From Companilactobacillus baiquanensis (lineage in GTDB: Bacteria > Bacillota > Bacilli > Lactobacillales > Lactobacillaceae): a DNA stretch of 64,000 nt. The stretch spans positions 1-64,000 of the forward strand of contig NZ_RHOQ01000008.1 in NCBI RefSeq assembly GCF_003946605.1, in the 5' to 3' direction. Within the stretch, counting starts at the first letter, position 1, and each line of letters begins with the position of its first letter. This document shows, piece after piece, positions 25,183 to 32,585 of this stretch. The notes below the pieces were generated by a model. It did not search any database. It was not told the DNA's origin and saw only the letters and a list, made by a program, of their open reading frames with translations. A program made the translations under genes and the position numbers.

Positions 25183-26208
25183 TTATCTCTTCATAGCCGA
25201 GGCGCTATCCTTTTTCATAACGTCACGAATTTCTTGTTCGCTAACGAGATTTAAATCTCCACCAATAGTTAATTTCAAAACACTGGCAGCTATCGCATAG
25301 TTAACTTGTTCTTGCCCTTTATAATCATTCAAAAATCCATGCATCAATCCGGCACCAAAAGCATCCCCGCCAGCAACTCCTTCATATACATGAACCTTAT
25401 AAACAGGACTTTCAAAGAATTTTCCATCTCTAAGCAACAAAGCTGACCATTGGCTATCTTCAACTGAATAAATATTTCTTAAAACACTAGCCACTGTATG
25501 ACAATTAGGATAACGATTATAGACTTGTCTCATAGCATTTTTAAAGCTATCTTTTTGTTCAATACCACGACTCATATCGCCATCGAAACTTTTAATACCT
25601 AAACTAGCTTCAAAGTCTTCATCATGTACTAAACAAATATTTACAAATGGCATAACTTTTTTGCTAAATTCTTGAGCTTCTTGTGGCGTCCACATCTTGC
25701 CACGATAGTTCATATCACAAGCAATTTGAATATTATGATCTTTACAATATTGACAAGCACTCAAAACAGCATTTTGGAGTTCTTCAGAAATTGCCGGAGT
25801 AATACCTGAAAAATAGAAATAATCTATGCCCTCAAAAATTTTCTCCCAATCATATTCGTTTGCTTTAGAAACCGCTAAAGAACTACCAGCACGATCATAG
25901 ACAACTGATGTTCCACGTACACTAGCACCTTTTTCAAAGAAATAAATACCTAATCTAGGTCCGCCACGTAAAATATGACTAGTATTGACCCCATATTTTC
26001 TCAATGTTCCTAGTGCCGTGTCGCCTAATGAATTTTCTGGAAACTTAGTTAGATAAGATGCAGAGTCTCCTTGAAGTGCTAAAGATACAGCAACATTAGC
26101 TTCTGCACCTCCATAAGATGCCTCAAACGCATTAGATTGAACGATTCTATTATTGGCTGATGGTTTTAAGCGCAACATCATCTCACCAAATGTAAGTACA
26201 TTTTTCAT
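25183..26208 (-). CDS. kdgK: 2-keto-3-deoxygluconate kinase-like PfkB sugar kinase
   Basis: A 341-residue ribokinase-family kinase. N-terminal FGEMMLRLKP and YGGAEANVAVSLALQGD bind the sugar, and GVAGGDAFGAGLMHGF carries the catalytic Asp and anion hole. The FGEMM/LRL start and overall length are those of KDG kinases, which phosphorylate 2-keto-3-deoxygluconate in hexuronate catabolism. An aldolase and the isomerases of that pathway are not in this window, so fructokinase-like activity remains possible. About 170 bases separate it from the transporter gene downstream, which has its own promoter. Confidence 0.85.
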   Translation of the reverse strand: MKNVLTFGEMMLRLKPSANNRIVQSNAFEASYGGAEANVAVSLALQGDSASYLTKFPENSLGDTALGTLRKYGVNTSHILRGGPRLGIYFFEKGASVRGTSVVYDRAGSSLAVSKANEYDWEKIFEGIDYFYFSGITPAISEELQNAVLSACQYCKDHNIQIACDMNYRGKMWTPQEAQEFSKKVMPFVNICLVHDEDFEASLGIKSFDGDMSRGIEQKDSFKNAMRQVYNRYPNCHTVASVLRNIYSVEDSQWSALLLRDGKFFESPVYKVHVYEGVAGGDAFGAGLMHGFLNDYKGQEQVNYAIAASVLKLTIGGDLNLVSEQEIRDVMKKDSASAMKR

Positions 26209-26315
26209 TTTTATATCCTTTCTTATACATAAACTAAAAGTATCATTTGGTAATATTATAAAACCTATTTACCAATCAATGGAAGCCTTTTCTTTACTAA
26301 TAAGCTTTTTTACTT

Positions 26316-26342
26316 TGTAAACCGTAAGTATTACAGTTTACA
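26316..26342. promoter_or_regulatory. Zur/Fur-like operator upstream of the first metal SBP gene
   Basis: TGTAAACCGTAA-GTA-TTACAGTTTACA, a 27-base palindrome with one mismatch in the arms. The centre CGTAAGTATTACA is close to the Bacillus Zur core CGTAATNATTACG. It ends 51 bases before the SBP start. Confidence 0.65.
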
Positions 26343-26393
26343 AATTTTAACTAATCATTTAATGTAGATAGTATTATTTAATAAGGAAAAATC

Positions 26394-27308
26394 ATGAAAA
26401 AATCAAAGAAAATCATTCTGACTTTAGGACTTATATTATTAAGTATCTTGTTGTCCAGTTGCTCTTCTAAGCCAACGTCTCAGCACAGTAACAAAATAAA
26501 TATCGTGACGACAACTGACTTTTACGGAGAAGTTGCCAAAGCTGTTGTTGGTGATAAGGGAAATGTTACTTCTATAATCAATAATCCCGCCATTGATCCG
26601 CACGACTATGAGCCAACTACCGAAATAGCTAAAGAAGTCAGTCGCGCTGATATCACAGTAGCCAACGGTATTGGTTACGACTCTTGGATGAATAAATTAT
26701 CTAGTGACTCAAGTAATGCTGTCTTTATTAAAGTTGGTGAAGACATTATGGATAAAAAAAGTGGCGACAATCCTCACCTCTGGTACAATCCTAAAACCAT
26801 GCCCAAATACGCCAATTATTTAGCTAAGGAACTTGGTAAAAAACAGCCTAAAAACAAAAAATACTTCAAGGTAAACGCCCAAAAGTATATAGATTCTTTA
26901 AAACCTGTTAATAACGAATTAAGCAAGTTGAGAACAACTGCTAAAAATACTAAAAACAAAGATGTTTATGTAAGTGAACCAGTTTTTGACTACTCAATAA
27001 AAGCAATGGGCTTCACGATCGGTGATAAAAGCTTTGAAAAAGCCATAGAAAATGGTACCGATCCATCACCAAAAGTAGTTAAAGATATGCGTGATGGTTT
27101 AAAGAACAAACGAATCTCATTTTTGGTCTATAACGAACAAGCTCAAAGTAAAACCGTCGATAACTTAGTTCAAATAGCTCATAAAAACAATATTCCAGTT
27201 TTAAAAGTCACTGAAACATTGCCATCTGGAAAAACATATAAAGAATGGATGCTGTCTCAATACAAACAATTGAACAAAATTCTAAAAGAAAAGAGAGTTG
27301 GAAAATAA
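26394..27308 (+). CDS. Metal-binding lipoprotein (ZnuA/TroA-type SBP), copy 1
   Basis: A 304-residue secreted lipoprotein. Signal peptide with lipobox LSSC (Cys23), then the cluster A-I fold: VTTTDFYGEVAKAVVGD, His70 in DPHDYEPT, His128 in NPHLWYNP and Glu195 in SEPVFDY. The third ligand as Glu resembles Mn/Fe-type proteins such as PsaA rather than the three-His zinc type. The long His-rich loop of ZnuA/AdcA is absent. No ABC permease or ATPase gene is adjacent, so it must share a transporter encoded elsewhere. Controlled by a Zur-like palindrome. Confidence 0.9.
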   Translation: MKKSKKIILTLGLILLSILLSSCSSKPTSQHSNKINIVTTTDFYGEVAKAVVGDKGNVTSIINNPAIDPHDYEPTTEIAKEVSRADITVANGIGYDSWMNKLSSDSSNAVFIKVGEDIMDKKSGDNPHLWYNPKTMPKYANYLAKELGKKQPKNKKYFKVNAQKYIDSLKPVNNELSKLRTTAKNTKNKDVYVSEPVFDYSIKAMGFTIGDKSFEKAIENGTDPSPKVVKDMRDGLKNKRISFLVYNEQAQSKTVDNLVQIAHKNNIPVLKVTETLPSGKTYKEWMLSQYKQLNKILKEKRVGK

Positions 27309-27326
27309 TTCCACTCTCTTTTTTCG
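27289..27326 (+). terminator. Terminator overlapping the SBP copy 1 stop
   Basis: AAGAGAGTTGGAA-AATA-ATTCCACTCTCTT followed by T6. The ascending arm encodes the final residues (KRVGK) and the stop. Confidence 0.9.
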
Positions 27327-27359
27327 TAATTTAAATAAACACCATCTGGGTAGGTGAAT

Positions 27360-27626
27360 CTATTTATTACTTTTTCTTCGTTCGCGAATATTACTAATAT
27401 TCCCTAAAACCACTTCTTTAAATTCATTTAAGTCAAAATCATAAATATCTGATAGAACAAATAATAGTTCACCATCAATTATCTTATTCTTGTCAGTTTC
27501 GATGGCGCTTAGAACTGACGTTGAAGTAGAGTAACCATATTTATCTTTAGCAATATGAGTTACTTGCAATAATGTAAGTTCTGAAAAGAATCTTTTAGTT
27601 TTTAAATATCTTCCGATTGTTATCAT
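27360..27626 (-). CDS. Small XRE-like helix-turn-helix protein
   Basis: An 88-residue protein resembling a Cro/C1-type domain: IGRYLKTKRFFSELTLLQVTHIAKDKYGYSTSTSVLSAIETDKNKI, then LLFVLSDIYDFDLNEFKEVVLG and a basic tail RERRKSNK. The HTH is irregular and longer than usual between helices 2 and 3. It is divergent from another small HTH protein across 154 bases, a layout like a phage lysogeny switch, though no other phage genes are present. Its ribosome binding site is weak. Confidence 0.6.
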   Translation of the reverse strand: MITIGRYLKTKRFFSELTLLQVTHIAKDKYGYSTSTSVLSAIETDKNKIIDGELLFVLSDIYDFDLNEFKEVVLGNISNIRERRKSNK

Positions 27627-27780
27627 CTGTCAAATATAACCTCTACCTTTCATATATGATATTTTAGCGTAAATTATGACACTTTGCGAAAAAAATATGT
27701 TGAAAAGTTCTACTAAGTAACTTAATATGTAATTGTAATCCTTATTGAAGGAAAATATATTCCACAAAGGAAAGATTGCA

Positions 27781-27996
27781 ATGTATGATAATCAGTGTTT
27801 TAAAACTTTCTGTATTATGAATCACATCAAACAAAGTGACATTGCAGACTTGCTAGAGAAATCTAAATCTACTGTTCACCGTAAGAATAAGGATCTAGGC
27901 TTCACTCAAAAGGAAATTATTATACTTCACGATGCCTATCAAATTCCCTTTGAAGTCTTCTTTCACAAAGATGAGTCCAACGAAGGATCAATCTAA
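27781..27996 (+). CDS. Small Cro/XRE-like helix-turn-helix protein
   Basis: A 71-residue protein from ATG 27781 (AAAGGAAAG upstream). NHIKQSDIADLLEKSKSTVHRKNKDLGFTQKEIIILHDAYQIPFEVFF matches the XRE-type fold with an unusual recognition helix (KSTVHRKNK). It is divergent from the XRE-like gene at 27360. The pair sits between the first metal-binding lipoprotein and the Fur-family gene. Function unknown; a regulator by fold. Confidence 0.65.
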   Translation: MYDNQCFKTFCIMNHIKQSDIADLLEKSKSTVHRKNKDLGFTQKEIIILHDAYQIPFEVFFHKDESNEGSI

Positions 27997-28009
27997 CACA
28001 CCTTTGCAG

Positions 28010-28095
28010 GTAGTTACTTTGCATAAATTATTTGGGGGGATTTTTAGAATGGAGAATTTCGATTAATAAACTTTTTAATGTTTAACAAAGAAATA
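28010..28095 (+). other. Intergenic stretch with a strong RBS before a 5-codon ORF
   Basis: TTGCAG and TTACTT hexamers near 28011-28021 are followed by TTTGGGGGGATTTTTAGA and an ATG (28050) that opens only five codons (MENFD) before TAA. A terminator working on this strand follows at 28096. A short RNA or leader peptide is possible, and so is a decayed gene. No longer frame is open. Confidence 0.2.
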
Positions 28096-28132
28096 AAAAC
28101 CAAACTTCTATTAAAGAGGTTTGGTTTTTTTA
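28096..28132. terminator. Bidirectional terminator at the fur-family gene end
   Basis: AAACCAAACTTCT / AGAGGTTTGGTTT with T7. On the minus strand it encodes the last codons (TKPL) and stop of the Fur-family gene; on the plus strand it ends any transcript crossing 28010-28095. Confidence 0.85.
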
Positions 28133-28551
28133 CTTTGTGCATTTACACAGTCAGGACACAGGCCATAAATTTCAATAGCGTGTGTATCAACTTGACAGCC
28201 AGGTAATTGTTTAGTGAAAAATTCCATAGGACACTCTTTTAATTCAATTACCTTGCCGCAGTTAGAACAAATAAAATGGTGATGATGCGGCTGGTCAAAG
28301 TCACATTGAAACTTTATCATCGTTTTATTTTTCTCCTGATATTCAACCAAACCAATATCTGAAAATTCTTTAATATTTCGGTAAACAGTATTGTGACTTA
28401 TACCCGGATATAACGATCGCATATAAGCATCTACAACACTGATCTGAACATAACTATCAACATATTTACTCAAGTAGTCGATCAAATCAATTCGTTGTTT
28501 AGTCACCTTATAATTATTATCTTTTAATATTTGAAGTGCTTCTTTCAACAT
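28111..28551 (-). CDS. Fur-family metal regulator (Zur- or Fur-like)
   Basis: A 146-residue Fur-family repressor. NNYKVTKQRIDLIDYLSKYVDS and HNTVYRNIKEFSDIGLVEY form the winged helix; QPHHHHFICSNCGKVIELKECP has the sensory His cluster and first CxxC, and IYGLCPDCVNAQ the second CxxC. After GKVI it has Glu, not the Asp typical of PerR. Zinc (Zur) or iron (Fur) sensing is likely. It sits between two metal-binding lipoprotein genes that have GTAATNATTAC-like boxes, and a related box (28628-28652) lies before its own start, suggesting that it regulates the island and itself. Confidence 0.88.
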   Translation of the reverse strand: MLKEALQILKDNNYKVTKQRIDLIDYLSKYVDSYVQISVVDAYMRSLYPGISHNTVYRNIKEFSDIGLVEYQEKNKTMIKFQCDFDQPHHHHFICSNCGKVIELKECPMEFFTKQLPGCQVDTHAIEIYGLCPDCVNAQSKKTKPL

Positions 28552-28627
28552 AGTTCACCTATCTAAATTATTTTTTTAAGTTTAACACATAATGGATTCT
28601 GATTTACGTACCTGTACGGTATACAAA

Positions 28628-28652
28628 TTTGATAATAATTATAATCATTGAA
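28628..28652. promoter_or_regulatory. Fur-type box upstream of the Fur-family gene
   Basis: TGATAATAATTATAATCA (within 28628-28652) is a near-palindrome of the GATAAT-n-ATTATC class, 80-100 bases before the regulator's start and upstream of the divergent CBS-HTH gene. Confidence 0.55.
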
Positions 28653-28768
28653 TTAATAACTATCTCAAATCTATTGTAGAGCCTTATAAAAATATTTACA
28701 TCAAAGAAGCTCATAAGGTTAATCCACCAATTTCAAGACGAATTATAGCAAATAAATATAACGTGATA

Positions 28769-28797
28769 TTGATAGTAAATATAATTATATATATAAT
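28769..28797 (+). promoter_or_regulatory. Promoter of the CBS-HTH regulator gene
   Basis: TTGATA (28769-28774), 17-base spacer, TATAAT (28792-28797); the start codon is at 28841. The remaining 28653-28768 stretch shows nothing distinct. Confidence 0.75.
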
Positions 28798-28840
28798 GAA
28801 TGTAACTTTGAACAACCAAAAATATCTTTGGAGAAATATT

Positions 28841-29467
28841 ATGTATCTAACAAAAAGACAAAAACAGATTATAGAACTGACTAAAGAAAAAAGTCCTATG
28901 ACTAGTGAGCAAATCGCTGAAAAGTTAGATCTTCGTGTACCTACAATTCGCGGGGATCTACGTTTGCTGACTGCTACTGAAATTTTAAAATCACGGCCAA
29001 AAGTTGGTTATGAATTTTCAGAAATGCCCAAATCAGGGATAAACTTTGATGAACTCTACAATAGTGATATCTCAAATGTAATAAAAAAGCCAATTTTTGT
29101 TCAAGCAAATACCACCCTGCAAGAATGTGTTAATATCCTTTTTCTAAAAGATTCCGGATCACTCTACGTTATTGATGATAAACAAAACTTACTAGGCTTA
29201 ATATCTCGTAAAGATTTACTATCAGTAACGGTCAATAATACCGATACTGAATCAATGGTAGCTAGCATGGTGATGACAAGAATGCCTAACCTAGTAACCG
29301 TCACTTCCGATATGTCGATTATCGAAGTTGGAAAACTGCTCTTTAAGCATGAAGTTGACTCTCTTCCCGTTACAAAAAAAGGTCATCCCAGACAAGTTGT
29401 CGGAAAAATAACTAAGAATCGCCTTTTTGAATACTTCATCGAATTAGGAATTAAATATACAGAATAA
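28841..29467 (+). CDS. HTH-CBS regulator, CcpN-like
   Basis: A 208-residue protein. Residues 1-60 are a winged HTH (LTKRQKQIIELTKEKSPMTSEQIAEKLDLRVPTIRGDLRLLTATEILKSRPKVGYEF), and residues about 70-205 hold two CBS domains (VIKKPIFVQANTTLQECV and MTRMPNLVTVTSDMSIIEVGKLL). This is the CcpN architecture; in Bacillus CcpN represses gluconeogenic genes and senses ATP/ADP. Start at 28841 has GGAG seven bases upstream. It could instead serve metal control here because it lies between the Fur gene and the second lipoprotein. Repeat A copy 4 follows its stop. Confidence 0.88.
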   Translation: MYLTKRQKQIIELTKEKSPMTSEQIAEKLDLRVPTIRGDLRLLTATEILKSRPKVGYEFSEMPKSGINFDELYNSDISNVIKKPIFVQANTTLQECVNILFLKDSGSLYVIDDKQNLLGLISRKDLLSVTVNNTDTESMVASMVMTRMPNLVTVTSDMSIIEVGKLLFKHEVDSLPVTKKGHPRQVVGKITKNRLFEYFIELGIKYTE

Positions 29468-29474
29468 TAACGAA

Positions 29475-29575
29475 AACATGTTCAGGCCAATAGCTCCAGT
29501 AATCTGATTTTAGATTACTGGAGCTATTCGTTTTACACGGAAAAGGTTATGTTTTATTCCAGATTATTTTTTAAA
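29475..29575 (+). repeat. Repeat A copy 4 (degenerate left arm)
   Basis: GAAAACATGTTCAGGCC, core hairpin AATAGCTCCAGTAATCT-GATTTT-AGATTACTGGAGCTATT, then ACGGAAAAGGTTATGTTTTATTCC. The left outer arm has decayed (ACGAAAACATG against ATGTTTTATTCC), but the core is a perfect stem. It starts eight bases after the CBS-HTH stop codon. Confidence 0.8.
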
Positions 29576-29581
29576 TTTCGT

Positions 29582-29649
29582 AAATGATAATAATTACTAT
29601 TTACATTCACAATAAATTCATATATTCTTTAATAGTAATAATTACTATT
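29582..29649. promoter_or_regulatory. Two Zur/Fur-type boxes before the second metal SBP operon
   Basis: AATAGTAATAATTACTATT (29631-29649) is a perfect 19-base palindrome with the Zur core GTAATNATTAC; a related imperfect box GATAATAATTACTAT is at 29586-29600. The first ends 16 bases before the SBP start, so binding would block transcription or early elongation. Confidence 0.75.
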
Positions 29650-29665
29650 TAGAGGAGAACTTTAC

Positions 29666-30565
29666 ATGTTTCAGAAAGCTTTAAAACTTATCATCACTAT
29701 CACGGGAGTGACTCTCCTAGGAATAACCTTTACAGCCTGTACTAAACAAGCTGATAATGAAAAAATCAAAATCGTTACAACCACTGATTTTTACGGAGAA
29801 GTAGCTAAAAAAGTTGTTGGAAATAAAGGCAGCATTCAGTCGATCATTAATAAACCCGGCATTGATCCTCACGACTACGAACCAACGACCGGTATAGCTA
29901 AAGACGTTTCTACGGCTGATATAACTATCGCTAATGGTCTAGGATATGATCCTTGGATGAATAAACTAACTAAGAATGATTCATCGTCGAAAATTTTGGT
30001 TGGTGAAAATGTCATGAGTAAAAAAATGGGTGCCAATCCCCATATTTGGTATGATCCACAGACAATGCCAAAGTTGGCAAAGTATTTAGCTAAGGAACTT
30101 GGTAAACAGCAACCTAAAAATAAATCCTATTTTGAAAAGAATGCTCGTGAATACATTGACTCACTAAAGCCAGTTCAATCAGAATTAGAAAAGCTAAAAC
30201 AAATAGCAGCAAACACTAACAATAAAGAAGTCTATGTCAGTGAACCTGTTTTTGATTATTCTATTGACTCTATGGGCTTTAAAGTCGGAAATAGTAGTTT
30301 TGAAGAATCGATTGAAAAAGGCACCGATCCAGCTCCAAAAATAGTTAAGAATATGCGTCAAGGCATTATCGAACATAAAATCTCTTTTTTAGTGTATAAT
30401 TCACAATCCGACAGCAAAATTGTTGATAACATAGTAAAACTCGCCAATAAAAATAACATTCCTGTTTTAAAAGTAACTGAAACTTTACCAGCCGATAAAA
30501 CTTACAAAGAATGGATGCTGTCGCAATATAAACAACTTAATAAAATATTAGTAGAGGTAGAATAA
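29666..30565 (+). CDS. Metal-binding lipoprotein (ZnuA/TroA-type SBP), copy 2
   Basis: A 299-residue paralogue of the protein at 26394, with long shared blocks (VTTTDFYGEVAK, IDPHDYEPTT, VYVSEPVFDYSI, KVTETLP.. KTYKEWMLSQYKQLNKIL). Lipobox FTAC gives Cys25 as lipid site; putative metal ligands are His69, His126 and Glu193. The two genes flank the regulators like a duplicated cassette. It is translationally coupled (TAATG) to a 36-residue basic peptide. No transporter subunits are adjacent. The perfect Zur-type palindrome upstream suggests zinc repression, while the Glu ligand resembles Mn-type proteins, so the metal is unresolved. Confidence 0.9.
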   Translation: MFQKALKLIITITGVTLLGITFTACTKQADNEKIKIVTTTDFYGEVAKKVVGNKGSIQSIINKPGIDPHDYEPTTGIAKDVSTADITIANGLGYDPWMNKLTKNDSSSKILVGENVMSKKMGANPHIWYDPQTMPKLAKYLAKELGKQQPKNKSYFEKNAREYIDSLKPVQSELEKLKQIAANTNNKEVYVSEPVFDYSIDSMGFKVGNSSFEESIEKGTDPAPKIVKNMRQGIIEHKISFLVYNSQSDSKIVDNIVKLANKNNIPVLKVTETLPADKTYKEWMLSQYKQLNKILVEVE

Positions 30566-30675
30566 TGGCAGAAAAAATCGATCGTGCTAGTTCATTACGT
30601 CGCTTAAAATCAAAGAATATCAAAACTAGAAGACGTGCAAAAAAAGTTTTAAATAGTAATAAGAAGAAAAAATAG
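30565..30675 (+). CDS. 36-residue basic peptide (putative metal homeostasis protein)
   Basis: ATG 30565 overlaps the SBP stop (TAATG) and has GAGGT upstream. The product starts MAEKIDRASSLRRLKSKNIK and ends TRRRAKKVLNSNKKKK, with about half its residues Lys or Arg and no hydrophobic stretch. I recall short peptides with an RRLKSxNIKTRxRA core annotated as 'putative metal homeostasis protein' in lactobacilli; this is from memory and unverified. Coupling to a metal SBP under a Zur-type box supports a link to metal supply. It might bind RNA or nucleic acid. Confidence 0.7.
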   Translation: MAEKIDRASSLRRLKSKNIKTRRRAKKVLNSNKKKK

Positions 30676-30676
30676 T

Positions 30677-30722
30677 AAAAGAGTTCAATAATCCAAAGTT
30701 GGATCATTGAGCTCTTTTATTA
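30677..30722 (+). terminator. Terminator of the SBP copy 2 operon
   Basis: AAAAGAGTTCAATAATCCA / TTGGATCATTGAGCTCTTTT with A tract before and T-rich tail after; probably also serves the convergent SDR gene. Confidence 0.9.
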
Positions 30723-30745
30723 TTTTGAGCAGTATCAGATATTTA

Positions 30746-31555
30746 CTACTTAATAATCTTAGAAACAATTCCCTTATATGCTCCTGGCAATGTTCTGGCG
30801 AAAGCAACAACCGCATGATCAGTAATGGAATTGAAATAACGACGTTTAGGTTTAACATCTGTTGCCGCTTTATAGAATACTTTGGCAAGATCCTCCGAAG
30901 TCGTATTACCAGACATTTTGGAAACTAGATTTTCTACTTTATCAAATAGTGGTTCATAAGGTGAATTTTCAGTTAAATTCTTTTTGGCATTATCAAAAGC
31001 AACTTTGCTCCACTCGGATTTTGTCGCACCAGGCTGTACGATAACAGAGCGGATACCGAATTTTTTTACTTCAAGATCCAAAGAATCACTCCACATATTA
31101 AGACCAGCTTTTGTTGCATAATACCAACCACCCAAAGGTGAGTATACGTCTCCACCAATTGAAGAAATATTAACGATCCGGCCATATCCTTGACGACGCA
31201 TGACTGGAAGAACTAATTTAGTGATCCTATCTACTCCAAATAAATTAACATCAAATTGTTTTTGAGCATTCTCGATTGGAATTTCCTCCAAAGGTCCAAA
31301 TTCACCATATCCAGCATTATTGATCAAAACATCGATCCTACCTTGTTCAGCAACTGCTGTATCAACCAGATCTCTTAAGGAAATTTTATCCGTCACGTCT
31401 AATTTCTGAGTATGTATTCCGGCTTCTTTAAGATTTTGCAATCTTTCTACTCTTCTAGCTCCGCCGTAAACCTCAAAACCATTTTCATGAAAATAGAGAG
31501 CTGCTGCATGTCCCATTCCTGATGAAATTCCGGTAATAATCGCTACTTTTGTCAT
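30746..31555 (-). CDS. Short-chain dehydrogenase/reductase
   Basis: A 269-residue SDR. TGISSGMGHAAALYF is the glycine-rich NAD(P) site, NNAGYG and NISSIGG the structural and catalytic Ser segments, and YYATKAGLNMWSDSL has the catalytic Tyr and Lys. Arginines after the second strand (GGARRVERL) favour NADP(H). The C-terminal SKMSGNTTSEDLAKVFYKAATD region is typical of classical SDRs of the retinol-dehydrogenase-like kind. Monocistronic; divergent from hemH, with a GTTTAG-N7-CTAAAC palindrome between them. Substrate unknown. Confidence 0.9.
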   Translation of the reverse strand: MTKVAIITGISSGMGHAAALYFHENGFEVYGGARRVERLQNLKEAGIHTQKLDVTDKISLRDLVDTAVAEQGRIDVLINNAGYGEFGPLEEIPIENAQKQFDVNLFGVDRITKLVLPVMRRQGYGRIVNISSIGGDVYSPLGGWYYATKAGLNMWSDSLDLEVKKFGIRSVIVQPGATKSEWSKVAFDNAKKNLTENSPYEPLFDKVENLVSKMSGNTTSEDLAKVFYKAATDVKPKRRYFNSITDHAVVAFARTLPGAYKGIVSKIIK

Positions 31556-31582
31556 GATTTTTCTCCTTTTTAGTGAACAATC

Positions 31583-31601
31583 GTTTAGTTAAATTCTAAA
31601 C
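31583..31601. promoter_or_regulatory. Palindrome between the SDR gene and hemH
   Basis: GTTTAG-N7-CTAAAC (31583-31601), just upstream of a TATAAT (31611-31616) that could be the hemH -10. Possible operator for either divergent gene. Confidence 0.45.
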
Positions 31602-31646
31602 CTTTTAGTCTATAATTGATGTAATGATTTAGGAGGTTTAAAAAAT

Positions 31647-32585
31647 ATGAAATACGGTCTATTACTAGTAAATTTAGGATCCCCTGCATCACCAGAAACA
31701 AATGATGTAAAAACTTATCTCAAAGAATTTTTAAGTGATCAAAATGTTATCGAAATGCCTAAGGCAGTCTGGCAGCCAATCTTACAAGGAATGATTTTGC
31801 CAACTAGATCTTGGCGCTCAGCTACTTTTTATAAACATATTTGGACAAAAGGCGGTTCACCATTAATTGCCTATACAAAAATCATTCGTAACCAGGTCCA
31901 AAAACTCCTTCCAAAGTGGGATGTTGAAATGGCAATGACTTATGGTAATCCTAAAATTGTCGATACTTTACAAGAGATGTCCCACAAATGTGATGAAATA
32001 GCAGTTCTGCCCCTGTTCCCTCAATACACACAGAGCACTCATAAAACAATCATCGATAAGGCAAAATCTGCCAATGTACCTATTAAGATCATCGAACATT
32101 TTTATGAAAAACCAGCTTATCAAAAAATCCTGGCCGAACATATCCAAAAATCAATTGATGAATCTGATTATGATCAATTGCTTTTTAGTTATCACGGAAT
32201 CCCTTCTGCCATGGTCAAACACGGTGATCCGTATCAAAAGCAATGTATTGAAACTACCGCAGCTGTTTCTAAACTTATAACTTTTCCTGATGAAAAAATT
32301 AAAACCGTCTACCAATCTAAATTTGGTCCTATGCCTTGGTTAAAACCATACTTAAAAAATGAATTATCACAATTAGTTGCCATGGGAAAAAGAAATGTTT
32401 TAATCGTAACTCCATCTTTTGTCGTTGACTGTTTAGAAACTCTTGAAGAGGACAATGTTCAAAATTATCAAAGTTTTAAAGCAAGTGGCGGAGATCGGTT
32501 TAAATTAGTTGAACCAATGAATGATGATCCAAAATTTAGTAAATTTATTGCTGAATTGGTATCTGGGGAAAAAATTAATGAGTAA
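31647..32585 (+). CDS. hemH: Ferrochelatase (coproporphyrin type)
   Basis: A 312-residue ferrochelatase inserting Fe2+ into a porphyrin. His183 in FSYHGIP and Glu264 in VVDCLETLEE correspond in number to the catalytic pair of Bacillus HemH. Other blocks are LLLVNLGSPASPE, GGSPLI, AMTYGNP, LPLFPQYTQSTH and QSKFGPMPWLKP. Gram-positive enzymes of this type use coproporphyrin III. No other haem biosynthesis gene is in view, as in many lactobacilli that keep hemH alone. The 3' end overlaps mntH by eight bases. RBS AGGAGG. Confidence 0.95.
   Translation: MKYGLLLVNLGSPASPETNDVKTYLKEFLSDQNVIEMPKAVWQPILQGMILPTRSWRSATFYKHIWTKGGSPLIAYTKIIRNQVQKLLPKWDVEMAMTYGNPKIVDTLQEMSHKCDEIAVLPLFPQYTQSTHKTIIDKAKSANVPIKIIEHFYEKPAYQKILAEHIQKSIDESDYDQLLFSYHGIPSAMVKHGDPYQKQCIETTAAVSKLITFPDEKIKTVYQSKFGPMPWLKPYLKNELSQLVAMGKRNVLIVTPSFVVDCLETLEEDNVQNYQSFKASGGDRFKLVEPMNDDPKFSKFIAELVSGEKINE

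Noticed and set aside
27360-27996. Prophage lysogeny module
   Set aside because: Only two small divergent HTH genes are present, with no integrase, attachment sites or structural genes around.
31647-32585. Evidence for full haem biosynthesis
   Set aside because: Ferrochelatase stands alone in this window, and lactobacilli commonly keep hemH without the rest of the pathway.
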